Source of the DNA: Styela clava
Lineage: Eukaryota; Chordata; Ascidiacea; Stolidobranchia; Styelidae
NCBI RefSeq assembly: GCF_964204865.1
Contig: NC_135263.1
Location: 17,343,426-17,407,425 of the forward strand
Direction of reading: 5' to 3'
DNA: 64,000 nt
Below the pieces are notes generated by a model, which made no database searches, was not told the DNA's origin, and worked only from the letters and a program-made list of their open reading frames with translations. Both the position numbers and the translations under genes were made by a program. Below, in pieces: positions 36,601-49,606 of this stretch. Each line of letters opens with the position of its first letter. Position 1 is the stretch's first letter.

Positions 36601-38433
36601 AAATAATTATTGTAGTCTTAAAACTGAAATTATCATACATAGCCTACAATATGACTAAATCAGTATTAGATTCTGCAAAATTTATTTGAAATAAAATTGA
36701 AAATTAAGATCAAGTTAATGATATTAGAAATGTGTATTGGTAAAAGTTATGAAATTGCTATTTATCTCGGTTTATTTTGCTTTTTTTACTTGGAAATTTT
36801 TTTTTAGCCTAGTCAACTTTCTGCAAATGAATCTCTACTTGCTAAGATTCGTCATTGTTCTTGGGTAGAAATAATATTATATATCAGTACTCCTTTTTTT
36901 TCACAATATTATGATTTGTGTCAACGTGACTTCATGAAAAAATGTGATAGTTGTTTTACTAATAAAACAGATTGACAATTTTTTTCAAAATTTATTATAA
37001 CCTACTAGATAATTCCTACATGACACTTCACCACATATTCTAATAAATTGACAACTCGATCAGATGCTGTTTGTCAAGTTTTTCTATTGACATTTGTCGA
37101 TTTACTCTGAATATCTTCGTATATTTAGCATAGAATAGTGGTATTTTTTCAGGTTCAAAACTATCAAGTCATCGTGGTAGTTTCCTAGCATGGCAATGGC
37201 CAAAATCAAACCTTGATATTTTACTATTTCATCAGAGAATTTTCCATGAATCATATTTGAGGAAAATACTAAATTGAATATTAGTTGAATGTTGAGCCAA
37301 ATTCGTATTTTACAGTTATTAGATCCTGCAGTCAGGCTATTCATGAGCTAATCGTAATATGTCAAAAGCTTAAATCGGTAACCATGCTAAATGTAAAAAT
37401 TACCGTAAGTATTAAACAGTATTTCAGTGAAGAACAAAATTTGAGCTTTTTGGCCTGTCTGCTTCACAAAATGGAAGTTGCAACATTTTATTGCTTGGAA
37501 TCGGGAAATGCTTTCAGTAACTTCAAAAGTAAAAAGTAAAACCAAGTATTTAACTACTCGGAATACATTCTGAGAAAATATATTCAAATATGGAATATCG
37601 AATACATTATAAATTGGGGCAAATTTATGCGGAAAATTACATAAAGGTTACTGTTTTCTCTTTGTTGTTTGTTACCAGTTGAGATATCATATGTTTAGAT
37701 CTGCTTGTCTGACGGCTCATAATCCCTAATTTTTTAGAAAATTACTAAATCAACTATATTGAGTATAATAAATTTCGAATGAATCAAATATTCGATTCGT
37801 TTTGGACATTTCTAAATGCGTGTATAATACATTATACCACTGCTACTCTTTTATTCAAGGATTAAAGTTCTACTTGTTTTAAATTTTTGTTACTTTGGAA
37901 TTGGCACATATAATCCCAACTGATCCAAAGATGATTCTGATTCTCTCTACTAATCTGAATTTTTCAAGTCTATTCATAATTTTTCTGATGAATGCCATAT
38001 TATTTGAATATTTTGTTTCTTGTTTCAGTCATATGGTAAGTATAATAGTGGGTAATTGACAAGCTATACAAAATCAATTCAGATACATTGTCCTTTTGGT
38101 TAAAATAATATTATCAGATGCTACTATCAGGAGAAATTTAAATACTTACTTTCACTAAACCTAGTTAATACCTATCTTTATATTTCATGCAGTGTACACC
38201 TGCTTGCAGCATGCATTGCATCACGCGTACAGCACGGTCAAATTCTTGACACGAAAGCAAAAGAAATGGCCTATATGATACCAAGTCTAAAAACTGTATG
38301 CGGTTGATAGCAATCGGCCATTGTTCAAATGAACTGTAAATTGAAAATACAACATGGACTATATTAGAATAAATGGCCATGAACTTTAATCAGACATTTT
38401 ATGTCATTTTTAGTAGTAGGTTAGATATCACAA
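33671..38433. other. Non-coding region before YTHDC1
   Basis: No recognised coding exon. It contains many short TACCGGTA-type motifs near 33830-33925, a GAT trinucleotide repeat at about 34266-34290 and a degenerate tandem cluster at 35050-35800. The right part probably holds the promoter and 5' UTR of YTHDC1. Confidence 0.45.
35050..35800. repeat. Degenerate tandem-repeat cluster
   Basis: The phrase CATTTGCGGCATATGAAT or a close variant appears about nine times (near 35075, 35166, 35241, 35335, 35439, 35480, 35556, 35649 and 35754). It is followed by CATCGATGCGGCATTATATTA-like and GATTCTTGTTTTTC-like segments. Spacing varies from about 40 to 105 bp, so it is an old, rearranged satellite-like cluster. 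Confidence 0.8.
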
Positions 38434-40242
38434 ATGATGCCACAAACACGGCAAAGTAAGAGAAGGTCAGCGCCTTCCAAAACATCCCCACCTAAGCGTC
38501 GGAAAAGTACACCTGCCGAAGAAATCAAGGATGTATCACCGATAAAAGATGAAGAATACCAGGATAATAATGATCCAGATGATGACGATATCCTGGAGAG
38601 TGATGGCGAAGAGGAGATTATTGAAGAAGAGATTGATCAGGAGCCGGATGATGAGCCTGCAGTTGATTCCAGGGACAATGATTCTCCTCAACATGATCAG
38701 GACATTGATCTTAACCTTGAACATGATGGAGAAAATAATGAAGACAATGGAAACGAAGATTTTGATACTCGAAGCGAAGCTACATCAGACTCAGGGCGTT
38801 CAGCGGGGGCTGAAAATGATGACGAACCTGTATATGATGACGACTATGAAAAAGAAACATATGATGATAGACGTAGCAGTGATGATAGAGATAGCCGTGG
38901 TATTTCACCAATTGTTTTTAATCGTTCGGATACTTCAGATGAGGAAGAAGATGTTGCCCCACCAGGCGAGAGTGAAGAGGAAAAGCCTAAAAAGAGCATA
39001 GTCATTCCACCAGCTGAAATTCGTACTCAGCGCCGAGATAGACATAGTAAAATGTTAAAGTATCTATTTCGAGATGCTAGATTTTTTGTTATTAAAAGCA
39101 ATAATCATGAAAATGTTTCACTTGCTAAAGCAAAAGGGGTGTGGTCGACACCGCCGAGCAATGAACACAAGCTGACTAAGGCTTTCAAAGAAAGCAGAAA
39201 TGTCATTCTCATTTTCTCTGTTCGAGAAAGTGGTGCCTTCCAAGGTTTCGCTCGTATTTCCACTGAAGCAAGACATGATTACGGACCCATTCATTGGGTT
39301 TTACCAGCTGGTTTGAGTGCGAGAGCACTTGGAGGTGTTTTTAAAATTGATTGGATGTGTCGAAGAGAACTTTCTTTTATCAAGACTGGTGATATACGTA
39401 ACCCATTTAATGATAACAAACCAGTAAAAATCGGCAGAGATGGACAAGAAGTTGAACCCAACGCAGGAAAAGTTTTGTGTTTAGAATTTCCTCATGATGA
39501 TGGAGTAGATTTAGAATCGATTATACACAGAGTAAGAAAGAGGGAAAAGGAAATGGGCAATGTACGTTATGAAGTTCCTCGTTATCCAGTTCCTGATAAT
39601 GGCCCTAGGAGTAGAGCTGCTAGAAGTGGACGAGGCAAAGATTTTAACAGAGGTCCAAGAACTTTTCCAAGGCGGGATGATGGTGGGGGAAGAGATCCAC
39701 GCTCCTATTCAAAAGATAATTATTCTCCTCGTTTTAAAGACTTCAGAAGTCGCGGAAGATTTCAGGGAAGAAGGAATCAACATAATGATGGAGGTTATCA
39801 ATATTTTCGCAATTTTTCTTCTGATCATGTCAGAAATGAATACGAGCAGCCAGCTAGTTCCTACCCTAGCCTTATGTCAACATTCACAAGCTATCAATCT
39901 TCTAATTATCAAGATGTTCCGCCGTTGATGCAGCAATATGTACAAAGCCCATACCAAACATCGAATAAACCTTCCTCAGCTGTTATAAGCAAGTACAGTG
40001 ACGGTTCTCGAATTTCCTCGCGTACCAATGACTCTAGTTTAAAAAGCAGTTCTTCGATATCTAGAAGTTATGATTCTCGAGCACATGCTGCAGCTTGTGA
40101 TGATTTTGTGCGTCGTGTTGCAGCGGGAAGAAGTGGAGCCGTGGCATCATCATCAAGTCGTTCAAACGAGCGGTCACAAGGACGTGAGCACACAAGCCGA
40201 TCCTCAAGATCTGAGAGAGAAAACAGACATAGCAGAAGGTAG
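38434..40242 (+). CDS. YTHDC1: YTH domain protein 1, nuclear m6A reader
   Basis: YTHDC1 binds N6-methyladenosine in nuclear RNA and steers splicing and export. The 602-aa frame has a Lys/Arg start ([11 protein letters not shown]), an acidic region to about residue 190, a YTH domain at about 208-350 and an Arg/Gly/Ser-rich tail (about 375-602). The methyl-A cage is kept: Trp in GVWSTPP, and Trp and Leu in [26 protein letters not shown] and [11 protein letters not shown] match the vertebrate protein closely. The start is the first of two adjacent ATGs; acceptor-like TTTTTAG lies about 20 bp before. The whole coding region is uninterrupted, whereas the vertebrate gene has many introns. Human YTHDC1 is 727 aa; this is somewhat shorter, mainly in the tails. 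Confidence 0.93.
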   Translation: MMPQTRQSKRRSAPSKTSPPKRRKSTPAEEIKDVSPIKDEEYQDNNDPDDDDILESDGEEEIIEEEIDQEPDDEPAVDSRDNDSPQHDQDIDLNLEHDGENNEDNGNEDFDTRSEATSDSGRSAGAENDDEPVYDDDYEKETYDDRRSSDDRDSRGISPIVFNRSDTSDEEEDVAPPGESEEEKPKKSIVIPPAEIRTQRRDRHSKMLKYLFRDARFFVIKSNNHENVSLAKAKGVWSTPPSNEHKLTKAFKESRNVILIFSVRESGAFQGFARISTEARHDYGPIHWVLPAGLSARALGGVFKIDWMCRRELSFIKTGDIRNPFNDNKPVKIGRDGQEVEPNAGKVLCLEFPHDDGVDLESIIHRVRKREKEMGNVRYEVPRYPVPDNGPRSRAARSGRGKDFNRGPRTFPRRDDGGGRDPRSYSKDNYSPRFKDFRSRGRFQGRRNQHNDGGYQYFRNFSSDHVRNEYEQPASSYPSLMSTFTSYQSSNYQDVPPLMQQYVQSPYQTSNKPSSAVISKYSDGSRISSRTNDSSLKSSSSISRSYDSRAHAAACDDFVRRVAAGRSGAVASSSSRSNERSQGREHTSRSSRSERENRHSRR

Positions 40243-42808
40243 AGATTATCACAAATTGTCCAAGTATTTCTGGACAAGGGGATGCCAACATTCGTGATTT
40301 TCTGAACGATTTTAACTGTTTTATATCACGGCATAAATTCAATCGACCAATGTTGTACCATATTGGGAATGTTACTCATCATGATTGCAAGTATATTCCC
40401 ACCCCCCCACTTGTGTGATGTAATTTCTTTCAGCTAGACTAAATTGCAGATTTACAGGCAGCAGGAAAAACTTGGCTACCAATATCTGACAAAGCTTCAT
40501 GCTTGAACGAGTAAACTATTTCATGCTATATGTACCATGTTTATATTGGCTATCAAATACAAATCAAAATTTTACATGGAGAAGTCATTCTATGAAGAAC
40601 ATTGCAACATTCTCATAATATTTTATAAGTATTTGCTCTTGAAATTGTAACATTTGGGCCTCTCACTTGATTCTCATTAATCTATAGTAAATTTTAATAC
40701 CCATTGCATATTATACTTTTTCTAAAGTATCCAGTTATTAAAGGTATACACAACTGAATGTGTTCATACACCATCACTATTTTGAACCCTAAATTTTGTC
40801 AAATTGAATTCATAAATTGTTATTGTCTTAAATTCAACCTAATGATTTTCCTATATTCATACATAACTGAATCAGAATCTGTATAATGTCTAACAAACTC
40901 CTGCTCCACCTGGATGTAGGTATTAATTTTTTGCCTCATTTATATGCAAAGCGGCATTTTTTGCATACCTATTTTATCTTATTAACCCTATGAAAATAAT
41001 GAATCGAAATCGTTTATTTTATTTCGGATCTCAAATGCAGAAGACTATTCCGTCAGCCAAGTTTTCACTGCCTGCCAGTTTATTTAACAAAACTCTCCTG
41101 TACTTGCTTTGCAACTTTGCATGAAGATTTTTTTGACAACATGCTCTCCTAAATTGGGACTAGTAGCTTACTCAAAATGGGGATATCTTGAACTGTTAGT
41201 AGTGAACAATTTTGAATCTTGCTTCGTGTTTTTTTAGATAACATTTGTTTTAACCATGTTATGACTTTGTGTATTCACACATTTCGCAAATCATTGCCGA
41301 AAATTTAGTGTCGTTGGTTACATCGATTGGTCATTTTTATACTGTACTGCCGATACTTGTTAAATACATTTGTAAAATTTGTGAAAAGATTTTCATGTTC
41401 CGGTGTGGTAAGTGGTCTGGCCGTAAGGATTCCATCGCTTGTGAACTTCGCCCGGGAAATGTACACCAGCAGATTTTTTCAGCCAAACGCAAATTGGAAG
41501 CACGGACGTTTGCACCGTGGGAGCAGATGCCCACAGTTGCGAAATTCCTAGGATATATATATATAATATATATTGCAAATCAAGTCTCTTGGACCACCGC
41601 GCTGTGTTGTCACTCATTTTTTTGAACCAAACAGCAAAAACGTATAGATAATTGCACTTACAGATATACACACTCCATCAGAGTAATGAGTAAACAAAAA
41701 AATTGAGAATGCGAGATAACGCTGAGCAGGTCGTTTTCAACTCTTATGCTCCATTTTTCTGTTGTCTCGTCATCTACATCAGGGGTGGCCGAGAATCCCA
41801 GCGCAGTAATTTCGTTCTGCCGCGCACTGCATAAGTATTGACAATTCTGTGTTCGTTTAAAATGTTGTGTTCTTTTCTATTTTTCCTAATTCTTCGCGCA
41901 TACCTTTTTTCGGAGCTCACATGGCCTTCTATTCCGCGCAACTAATCAAGCTCTTAGACTTTAGAGGAAGCGTTGCACCAGTTAGAGACCAATAGCCGCA
42001 TTTCGTACAACTTAGAGAGAACGTTGCACCAGTCAGAGACCATGAGCCGCATTATAAACTAGAACACATATGAAAAAATTGCTTTCATCTTTAATTACTG
42101 AACCAATTGCTTTGGTTGCCAATTTGTAGTGGTCAAGGTTGTACTTTCGCTCAAGGGCTACTTATATATATCAACAATCGTTCAATTCACGTTGAAACTG
42201 AATCATGAACAATGGATCGTCGTTACAGGACCGTTGGCTGCCTCCCGATAAAGCTACTGGTAAGTTTCCGCAAAGGAATTGGGATTAATGATAAAATATT
42301 TAGTTTTTCTTCCGTGCCCACATATATTTAAGATGAGTAATTATAAGTTTTTCACTCCACAATCTGTGCAATGAAATAAATGATGGAAACAAAATAAATA
42401 ATACTGATTAAAGAATCCTAAACCTTAATCAAAATCAGAAAAAAAACGGCTAGATTCTATTTTAGCTTGACGTTTTTAAAGAGAGAATCCATGGTGAATA
42501 TTTTACACTATATGGCAAGTTAGTAATAGTAGTATACGATACTAGGATACCAAAGAAGTACCAATACTGGTAGCTATAAAGAAAGAAGTACTTCATGAAT
42601 AGACAAATGGATATTTACCGATAAAAATATTTAATTACCCCGGTCGTAACAATCGCTTCCGTTCAAAACAACCTAATTTGCCCTCATACTCAACGACTGC
42701 TCATACTAGACTATTTTAATAATATATATAATTTGCTATACGACGTTAATTAAAATTACGTAATAAAAAATATATGGCCTATATCTTCATAGAATCTTTA
42801 ATATACGC
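40243..42808. other. YTHDC1 3' flank and intergenic DNA
   Basis: The first part must hold the YTHDC1 3' UTR. No clear exon is seen. A hAT-like end (CAGGGGTGGCCGAGAATC) occurs near 41782 followed by two similar GCACCAGT-AGAGACCA segments near 41975 and 42030. Open frames near 41269-41671 overlap on both strands and show no domain. Confidence 0.4.
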
Positions 42809-43012
42809 GACGGTGTGGCTCAACGGGCTAAGCGTTAGGAATACTCTCGCCACCGCACCTCTAATTACTCTGCGTGGGTTCGCAGGTTCGAATCCCATGC
42901 AGGGTTAGGGTTATGTGCGAGAGGATTGCTGGACTCCTCGCCGCCGTTGGGTGGTTCACGTAACCGCTTGTCGGTTACGGCTTCCTCCACCATCAAGTCC
43001 ATGCTTTCAAAA
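42809..43012 (+). mobile_element. tRNA-derived SINE
   Basis: The head resembles a tRNA gene with an A box (TGGCTCAACGGG at about 42816) and a perfect B box (GGTTCGAATCC at 42885-42895), the internal RNA polymerase III promoter. The body continues for about 110 bp (GTGCGAGAGGATTGCTGG, GTAACCGCTTGTCGGTTACG) beyond a tRNA length, which marks a SINE rather than a tRNA gene. The tail is A-rich. Exact ends are uncertain. Confidence 0.75.
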
Positions 43013-43176
43013 ACAATATAACTAAGTATATGCTTTGCGTATTAATAGGAAACAAAAAAAACGGAAATGGGTCCAATTTGTGTGTGATATTCATTGGATA
43101 CGTTTGGTAAAACTTTGGTTCTAAAACATAAAATATTGTAATTAGCGCGTTACCATATATTTATAGGCTTACCATA

Positions 43177-45086
43177 CCGTAAAACCGGCTAACTTCGGAT
43201 GATTTCACTATATTTTGAACAATATCTCCGCCGCATGTTGTTCAACTGAAGCCAAATTTGGAATATAATACATTGTGGCTATTCTCGTCTTGATAAAGTC
43301 GGTTCCATATCCATCAAAGCCTTTTTTCATTGAAATTATTGTCTTTATTCGTCTATTCTAAAATTATCTAACTTCGGATGGCCACTTTTCTCTTTGCGTC
43401 AACTCGTCGTGAGAGAGAAATGTCTGCGTAAGCAATGACGCGTGACAACGTCGCTGAATAGACCTTACGCCGCCACGACCTGTCTTGCGTGTTGAATACT
43501 GACGTTTGTACGTGACGTTACTACGTGACGTTACTCTTGCCGCTTCGCGAAGCTTAACTATTTATTCTTGTGTCCTTTATTATAACTCGTATATATTTCA
43601 CTAACTACTCCTAATTTATTGCAAAATGCTAGTTCGTTCTTTTATGATCGTTTATTTTCAATGCAAGAAAAGGATTAACAAAAAAAAAACGGAAGAATTG
43701 AAAGTACCTAACACTGGTGTAGGTTGAAATTGAAATGCAATATGGAACAAGTAAAGAATGAACAAAAATTAGACAATTAAAAATAAACGGATGAATCGAA
43801 TGAAACACTGGCAAAAGTAAAAATTGAAATCAAAAAGCAATATGGAACAAGTAAGGTATGAACAAAAATTCGACAGTTAAAAATAAACAGATGAATTGAT
43901 GGAAACGCTGGCAAAATCAAGAATTGTAATCATTTCCACATGGGTTAGACGGGTCTTTGCAACAGTTCTTGTGGAACCAATGTGTTTCGCTGCAGCTTTC
44001 GCAACCGACCCATTCCACCTCAATTTCCGTACTTCCATTTGGATCATTCCATAATCCACAAGCAGAGCAGGTTTCGTCTTGATTATCACTTTTCATATTT
44101 TCTGATTTTCTCAGAGCTCCCCGTTGATCGGCTCGGCAGAGGTTCCTGCCCGGTGTGACTTTCGATCCTCGCTTTCGTTTCACTTAATAAAGTCAAATGA
44201 CAATAAACGGATAAAAACGTCAAAAAGAAACTTTGCCACTTTTTTTCATTTTGCGCCTCACCTGTATGTGGTCCAACCTCCTGCTGTGTGCATGTATGTA
44301 GAGTTCTACGCTCACCTGTTAACGATATTATTATCATCTGCCGACATATCTAATCTACAGACATATCTAATCATTATGATCGTATAGATACATGTTTCAG
44401 GCCTAACGTATTACCAATTGCTACGATATCTATCGGTGTCGGAGGAAGTATGCAAAAACAAAAATCGACAAATTTCATATGCATTAAGCGTATGCATACC
44501 CATATTTTTAAATAGGATTTTTTTTTGTAGGATTTAGTGACTAGGATCATGGATAAGCATAATTTTTAAATTTCACAAAACTGGGCGCCGCGATGTCTGG
44601 CGTTCAAATGTCGCAGCGAGTAACGCACGAGCTACGCAAAGTGACGTCGGCTACGAAGAGAGAGAACGGGATTTGCGTCGTTGACGTCACGCTGTACGTA
44701 ATCATCAAAACGTCGATATTTTGATGTAATTTTTAAATCAAAATAATCGATTTCACTCGAATCTCGTACGACACCTTGTGATCACTGTATTTTTTTGTAT
44801 ACATTGTGTACGCTCTCTAGCGCTTGGCGGTGATTTGACGAAGGTAGCGTCTGTAGAAGTCACGATTTGAGCCGCTCGAAAAAACGGTGTCATTTTTTTG
44901 GTAAAATATGATTTTTTGAATGATAAAAAATCAAATCGAGCGATTGGAGGCTACGGCAGATTCAGATATGTGAGGCCTTACTATAGAAACCGACAGAAGC
45001 GCAATACGACGAAATTTAGTTGAAATATGAATGATTGAAAATTTCATCCGAAGTTACAAGGCATCCGAAGTTAGCCGGTTTTACGG
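43177..45086 (-). mobile_element. 1.9-kb TA-flanked element, pogo/Tigger-like
   Basis: Inverted ends CCGTAAAACCGGCTAACTTC at 43177 and its complement ending at 45086 are flanked on each side by TA. A second copy of the CTAACTTCGGATG motif lies inside each end (about 43367 and 45046), as in Tc1/mariner-class elements with doubled transposase sites. The only informative frame is a PHD-like Cys-rich stretch on the minus strand. I see no DDE domain, so it is non-autonomous. The pogo assignment rests on the TA target and PHD-like tail and is tentative. Confidence 0.72.
43917..44183 (-). pseudogene. PHD-like zinc-finger fragment of a transposase
   Basis: The 88-aa frame has a basic start and then CSACGLWNDP, VEWVGCESCSETHWFHKNCC and a final Cys, the spacing of a PHD or related finger often found at the C-terminus of Tigger/pogo-type transposases. 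The rest of the transposase is not visible. It lies within the TA-flanked element, so it is read as a remnant of it. Confidence 0.6.
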
Positions 45087-48000
45087 TACGTCTCGTTTTA
45101 TACGGGACAGTCCCCCTTTTTAACGTCTTGTCCCGGCGTCCGAGCTCGTATCTAATTTCTAGTAGTTGTCTATTTCTATTAATATATTTTAATTATAAAA
45201 TTCGCCAAAACCATACGGTACTCCCCGCCAATAACAGTATTTTTATAATTAAATCACCCGATTTTTTTAAACTAGATATTAGAACCTTGGGTGTCGCTAC
45301 TCTAAACCCAGATTTGGCTTCCCTTCCACAGTGAAATTGTACGATTACCACTTTCAAAATATTGTATGTAATTGTTTTTTACTGGTTGGATAAAATAACC
45401 TTGTCGCTCACTCGACATATTTTTAGTCGTAAACCTCGTTTTCGCGATTTTGAATGCTTTTCGTTAGTTTTTGGTCGTGATTCCGAAGTATGAATCAAAC
45501 AAGAGAGCTACGCACAAATATATGGACACGTTAGACCAGAGCGAATCAGTCCTTACCGGTACCTTTGACGCTACCGGTACCCTCAAAAAAGTTCTGAATT
45601 TCCAGTAGCAAGAATTTTGCAGAATCAAAACGTACAGCCAGTCATGACACTGACTAAAATCCGTGTTCCCATGGATAAAAAATAATACAGCAAAATTTTA
45701 GACGAAATATCAAATTTCATAGAATTCACGCAAAATTTTGAAATAAATAAAAGTAATAGCCTTCTAGCAAAAAAATTAATCTTTAACCACTGAAAATTTC
45801 AAAGCAATTGGTCCAGTATTCGAAGAGAAAAGCGACTTTTTAAAAACGTGTCAAAGAACAAGAACAACAACATAATATTGAACGATCGTTATGTCCACTA
45901 CGTGTCCAATAAGTCAATCATCATTTTGCCTTCTTAGGAGTTGTAGTTTAATTACAGTAATGAAAAAGTAGCTGTGATAAAATAGGCTAAAATTCTCTAC
46001 CGGTAGGCAACGTTTTCTGCGAAGGATGCACTCGTCCATTCGTGGCGCGTGCTTTCAGCGGTACTGTTGCTGTGTACGTTTCTCGTGCTAAAATGAACGT
46101 CAAACGTGCATTATGCCTAAAGTACAAGTCACATTAACTTGTGTACTGCTTACATGCGAATATTCATGAGAGCAATTGTTTTGCCAGCAGCTAACCTCAG
46201 GATAGTTGGTTATAAATCATATATATTTGTTCTTAATCTATGGACCTTTCCCCGACCTTTGCCTCCCGAAAAATTCTTCCTATACTTTATCATTGCAAAA
46301 TTTTCGTGGCTATATTGAGAGTGCTTTTGCGAGTTGGCGCCGGTAAAATGGGGTATGTGTTTCAAACCATCAATATGATTCATCGCATATAACAATCTGT
46401 TTTTTTAAAAGTACCGGTAAAGAATTTTAGCCTAGTCTATCACAGCCATTTCTATACTAATTTTTTATTACTGCAATTAAATTAAAACTCCTAGGAAGAC
46501 AGAGTCATCATGGAATTATCTGATTTATATTTAAGTTTCCGAAACACAACTGAAAACTATCGAATACAGTTCAAAAACGCGAAAACGAGGTAGTGTTTAC
46601 GACCACGTTTGAAAATCTGTCTGAGTGAAAAAAGTGTTTGAGCGTAAATATATACTACTACCATAGCCATTAAATAATGGCTCTGCTACTACGGTCTGAG
46701 CGGATGCGAAAAGGGGGCATTGTTACTTTCCTTTCTGCATCTTGCTGATTGGCCAATGTCACGAAGTAAACAAGGAAGTCGATGCTCGGGGAAAGGTCCC
46801 TATTCTGCGGTATAGAATTTAATATTCGAGACTTCAGAAATGTAGAATTTATATTGTTGGATGGATTTCCCAACTTTTGGGAGTCTATTGTGTTGACAAA
46901 AATATTTGTCCGGCCCGTTTCAACTCAGTTTGAGTCATACCTGGCCCGCGGTCAAAAAAGTTTGGTGATCCCTAGTTTAGTTTAGCCGAATAATTGACCT
47001 TTGACTCATGCAAAGTTGCAAACACATCCCCAGCGTCGTTTGATCGTATCACTGTATTAGTATTACCGGTATTAGTATTTATTTACGGTTTGATAGTCGG
47101 GACTCTTGAGCATAGACCATGCTCCGAGTCAGTCAAAGCATAAGTTGGGATGTTCCATTTGAATAATTTTACACTTGTACATTCAAGTTTTCTCAAATAG
47201 GACAATATTGTGTTAGTTGTACACACAGAATGTAGGTTTTAACGCGCTTTCGGTAGATTTGCACACGATATCAGGCGGTGTGACTCGTTCACTGATTCCA
47301 TGCCGTGACTTCGGAGTTTGCACGCCGTTCTCTGGTGCTTGTTATGTGGCAGGCATAGTACCGTACCCTATGTCTGTATGTATTGATCGTAGCATCCGCC
47401 ATCCAGTCGTGGTTCTTGCATAGTTTCGTACGGTACCGTACCTACTGACAGACTGACCTAACGTCAGAACGTACCGGTACTTGACACTGACCTCTGTTGT
47501 GAGTTGTTTGTGTAGCCGAGTTGTCCGTCGCCCCTTGCAGTGGGCGTAGCATAACAAATTTTTTACATGTCAATCCTAACCCCTACGGTACCTGACTATG
47601 CCATCCAAAGTTACGCCATCTCCGCCAAAAATTTTTCTCTACGACGTCACAATCACGTCATAGAGCTTGCCAAAGTTAAAGTGGCATCTGCGCTCATAAT
47701 AAAGAACTGACAAGTGGCTTGCGATCTCTCTCATATCGAGATCGTTGCGACAAAAAAATGAGAGAAATCGCTTGCTCGATTTTGGATGTTGTCTGTGCCT
47801 CTTGGATGACGATTCGTATAGTTTGATGGGCTCTAATACGTCACTGTGATGTCCAGAAAGATTGCCACACCGCCAAGCTTGTTAGCTTACTTGATCGAAA
47901 AACTGGCTAAACTATTTATTAAAAAAGGCCTGTGATTGTATGAGGAAAATAGTTTTTATATATAATGCATGTAATATAAAAGGCCTATATTTTAAACGAT

Positions 48001-48238
48001 TTCATACTTTAGTTTTTTCTTCCTACTTGATGGTAGGTACTCAAATTCTTTTACAATCTGATTATTGGTGATCATAAATTAAATGTAAATCGGAATACTA
48101 GCTAGTACTATCATATTTGTGGAAGTGCCAATGCATTGGCAATGCTGCTATTCTGTACATCATTTTCAAATATGGCCAACTTACAACAAGTCGTTTGTTT
48201 TTTTTTCAGAAAAATTTAGAATAAAGAAATTTAGCAAA
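45087..48238. other. Intergenic DNA with transposon fragments before PLRG1
   Basis: No recognised exon. It contains frequent ACCGGTAC-type motifs, a hAT-like right end near 46893-46975 (GGCCCGCGGTCAAAAAAGT), a MULE-arm fragment near 47500 and an acceptor-like T-rich tract directly upstream of PLRG1. Confidence 0.4.
47498..47535. mobile_element. Solo fragment of the second MULE's terminal arm
   Basis: GAGTTGTTTGTGTAGCCGAG followed by TTGTCCGTC closely resembles the right terminus of the element at 33621-33648. No matching opposite end is seen nearby. It shows the family has other copies in this genome. Confidence 0.55.
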
Positions 48239-49606
48239 ATGGAGGAAGTAACAAAGCATTCTGTACATACATTAGTCTTTCGTTCTTTGAAACGTTCACA
48301 TGATATGTTTGTTTCTGATCATGCTGCACCATTGCCAGTCAATGAAATAGCTGCAGCAATACGCCGAAACACGAAGATGCGAAATGAATATGGCCCCGTA
48401 TTACACATGCCAACTGCGAAGGATATTAAACAGGCATCACAGGTACAGCAGCAAGATAAACAAAATACACAGCAACACAACCAGATGGATAACGAAGTAA
48501 AAGCATCAAAACTTGGAGCACAACATACACCAATTGAGGACTCAAGTAGCCAAGCGTTGGTTGCTGTTAATCAAAACACCAAAGCATTGGCTACAATGAA
48601 AAAAGCGTCAATAATGCCGAAACCTAAATGGCATCCACCTTGGAAACTTTATAGAGTCATAAGTGGCCATCTTGGATGGGTTCGGTGTGTTGCCTTTGAA
48701 CCAGGAAATGAATGGTTTGTTACAGGGTCAAACGATCGTACTATTAAAATTTGGGACTTAGCAAGCTGCAAATTGAAGCTTTCTCTCACTGGGCATATAA
48801 GCACTGTTAGAGGACTGGCAGTTAGTTCGAGGAATCCATATTTGTTTTCATGTGGAGAGGATAAACTGGTAAAATGCTGGGACCTAGAACAGAATAAAGT
48901 TGTTCGTCACTACCACGGACATTTAAGTGCCTGCTACGCCCTTGACTTACATCCAACTATTGATATTTTGGTCACTTGCGGACGAGACTCCTCTGCAAGA
49001 GTATGGGATATGCGGACAAAATCAAATATCATGACTCTTGCTGGTCATTCTAACACTGTTGCAGATGTAAAATGCCAAAGTGTTGAACCCCAGGTTATCA
49101 CAGCATCTCATGATTGTACTGTCAGGCTGTGGGATCTTGCTGCTGGAAAAACAAGGGCAGTGCTTACAAATCATAAAAAAAGTGTACGGTCAATAGCACT
49201 TCACCCTAGACAATACACATTTGCAAGTGCTTCTCCTGACAACATCAAACAATGGAAATTTCCAGATGGGAATTTCATACAAAATCTTTCTGGCCATAAT
49301 GCCATAGTAAACTGTTTAGCTCTCAATTCAGATGGAGTTTTAGTGTCTGGTGCTGATAATGGAACTCTTCATATGTGGGACTGGAGGACAGGACATAATT
49401 TTCAGAGAACAAAAGCCCCTGTTCAGCCTGGATCTTTGGATAGTGAAAGTGGAATTTATGCTGCTGCATTTGACCGTAGTGAGAGTCGCTTGGTAACTTG
49501 TGAGGCTGACAAGACAATAAAAATATATAAAGAAGATGATGAAGCCTCTGAAGAAACACATCCAGTTCAATGGAAACCAGAAATAATCAGAAAGAAGAGG
49601 TTTTAA
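48239..49606 (+). CDS. PLRG1: Pleiotropic regulator 1, spliceosomal WD40 protein
   Basis: PLRG1 (yeast Prp46) is a core member of the Prp19/CDC5L complex, needed for spliceosome activation in the nucleus. The 455-aa product starts [20 protein letters not shown], has a Gln/Asn-rich linker to about residue 130 and then seven WD40 repeats, with [50 protein letters not shown] and [12 protein letters not shown] clearly visible. The end [14 protein letters not shown] is typical of the family. The frame is open further upstream, but ATG at 48239 is chosen because it matches the family start and a strong acceptor tract (poly-T then CAG) lies about 30 bp before it. The coding region has no intron. Human PLRG1 is 514 aa. 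Confidence 0.95.
   Translation: MEEVTKHSVHTLVFRSLKRSHDMFVSDHAAPLPVNEIAAAIRRNTKMRNEYGPVLHMPTAKDIKQASQVQQQDKQNTQQHNQMDNEVKASKLGAQHTPIEDSSSQALVAVNQNTKALATMKKASIMPKPKWHPPWKLYRVISGHLGWVRCVAFEPGNEWFVTGSNDRTIKIWDLASCKLKLSLTGHISTVRGLAVSSRNPYLFSCGEDKLVKCWDLEQNKVVRHYHGHLSACYALDLHPTIDILVTCGRDSSARVWDMRTKSNIMTLAGHSNTVADVKCQSVEPQVITASHDCTVRLWDLAAGKTRAVLTNHKKSVRSIALHPRQYTFASASPDNIKQWKFPDGNFIQNLSGHNAIVNCLALNSDGVLVSGADNGTLHMWDWRTGHNFQRTKAPVQPGSLDSESGIYAAAFDRSESRLVTCEADKTIKIYKEDDEASEETHPVQWKPEIIRKKRF

Noticed and set aside
38549-39001. Second frame (150 aa) inside YTHDC1
   Set aside because: It is the shifted reading of the acidic repeat region and yields a Met/Ile-rich string typical of a shadow frame.
41269-41671. 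Overlapping open frames on both strands
   Set aside because: No domain, no splice support and no codon pattern; likely chance.
42809-42905. Functional tRNA gene
   Set aside because: Good A and B boxes exist, but the arms do not fold into a clean cloverleaf by eye and the unit continues for about 110 bp, as in a SINE.
48119-48238. Upstream ATG extending PLRG1 by 40 codons
   Set aside because: The added sequence has no match to the family start, and a strong acceptor tract lies between it and the conserved start [11 protein letters not shown].
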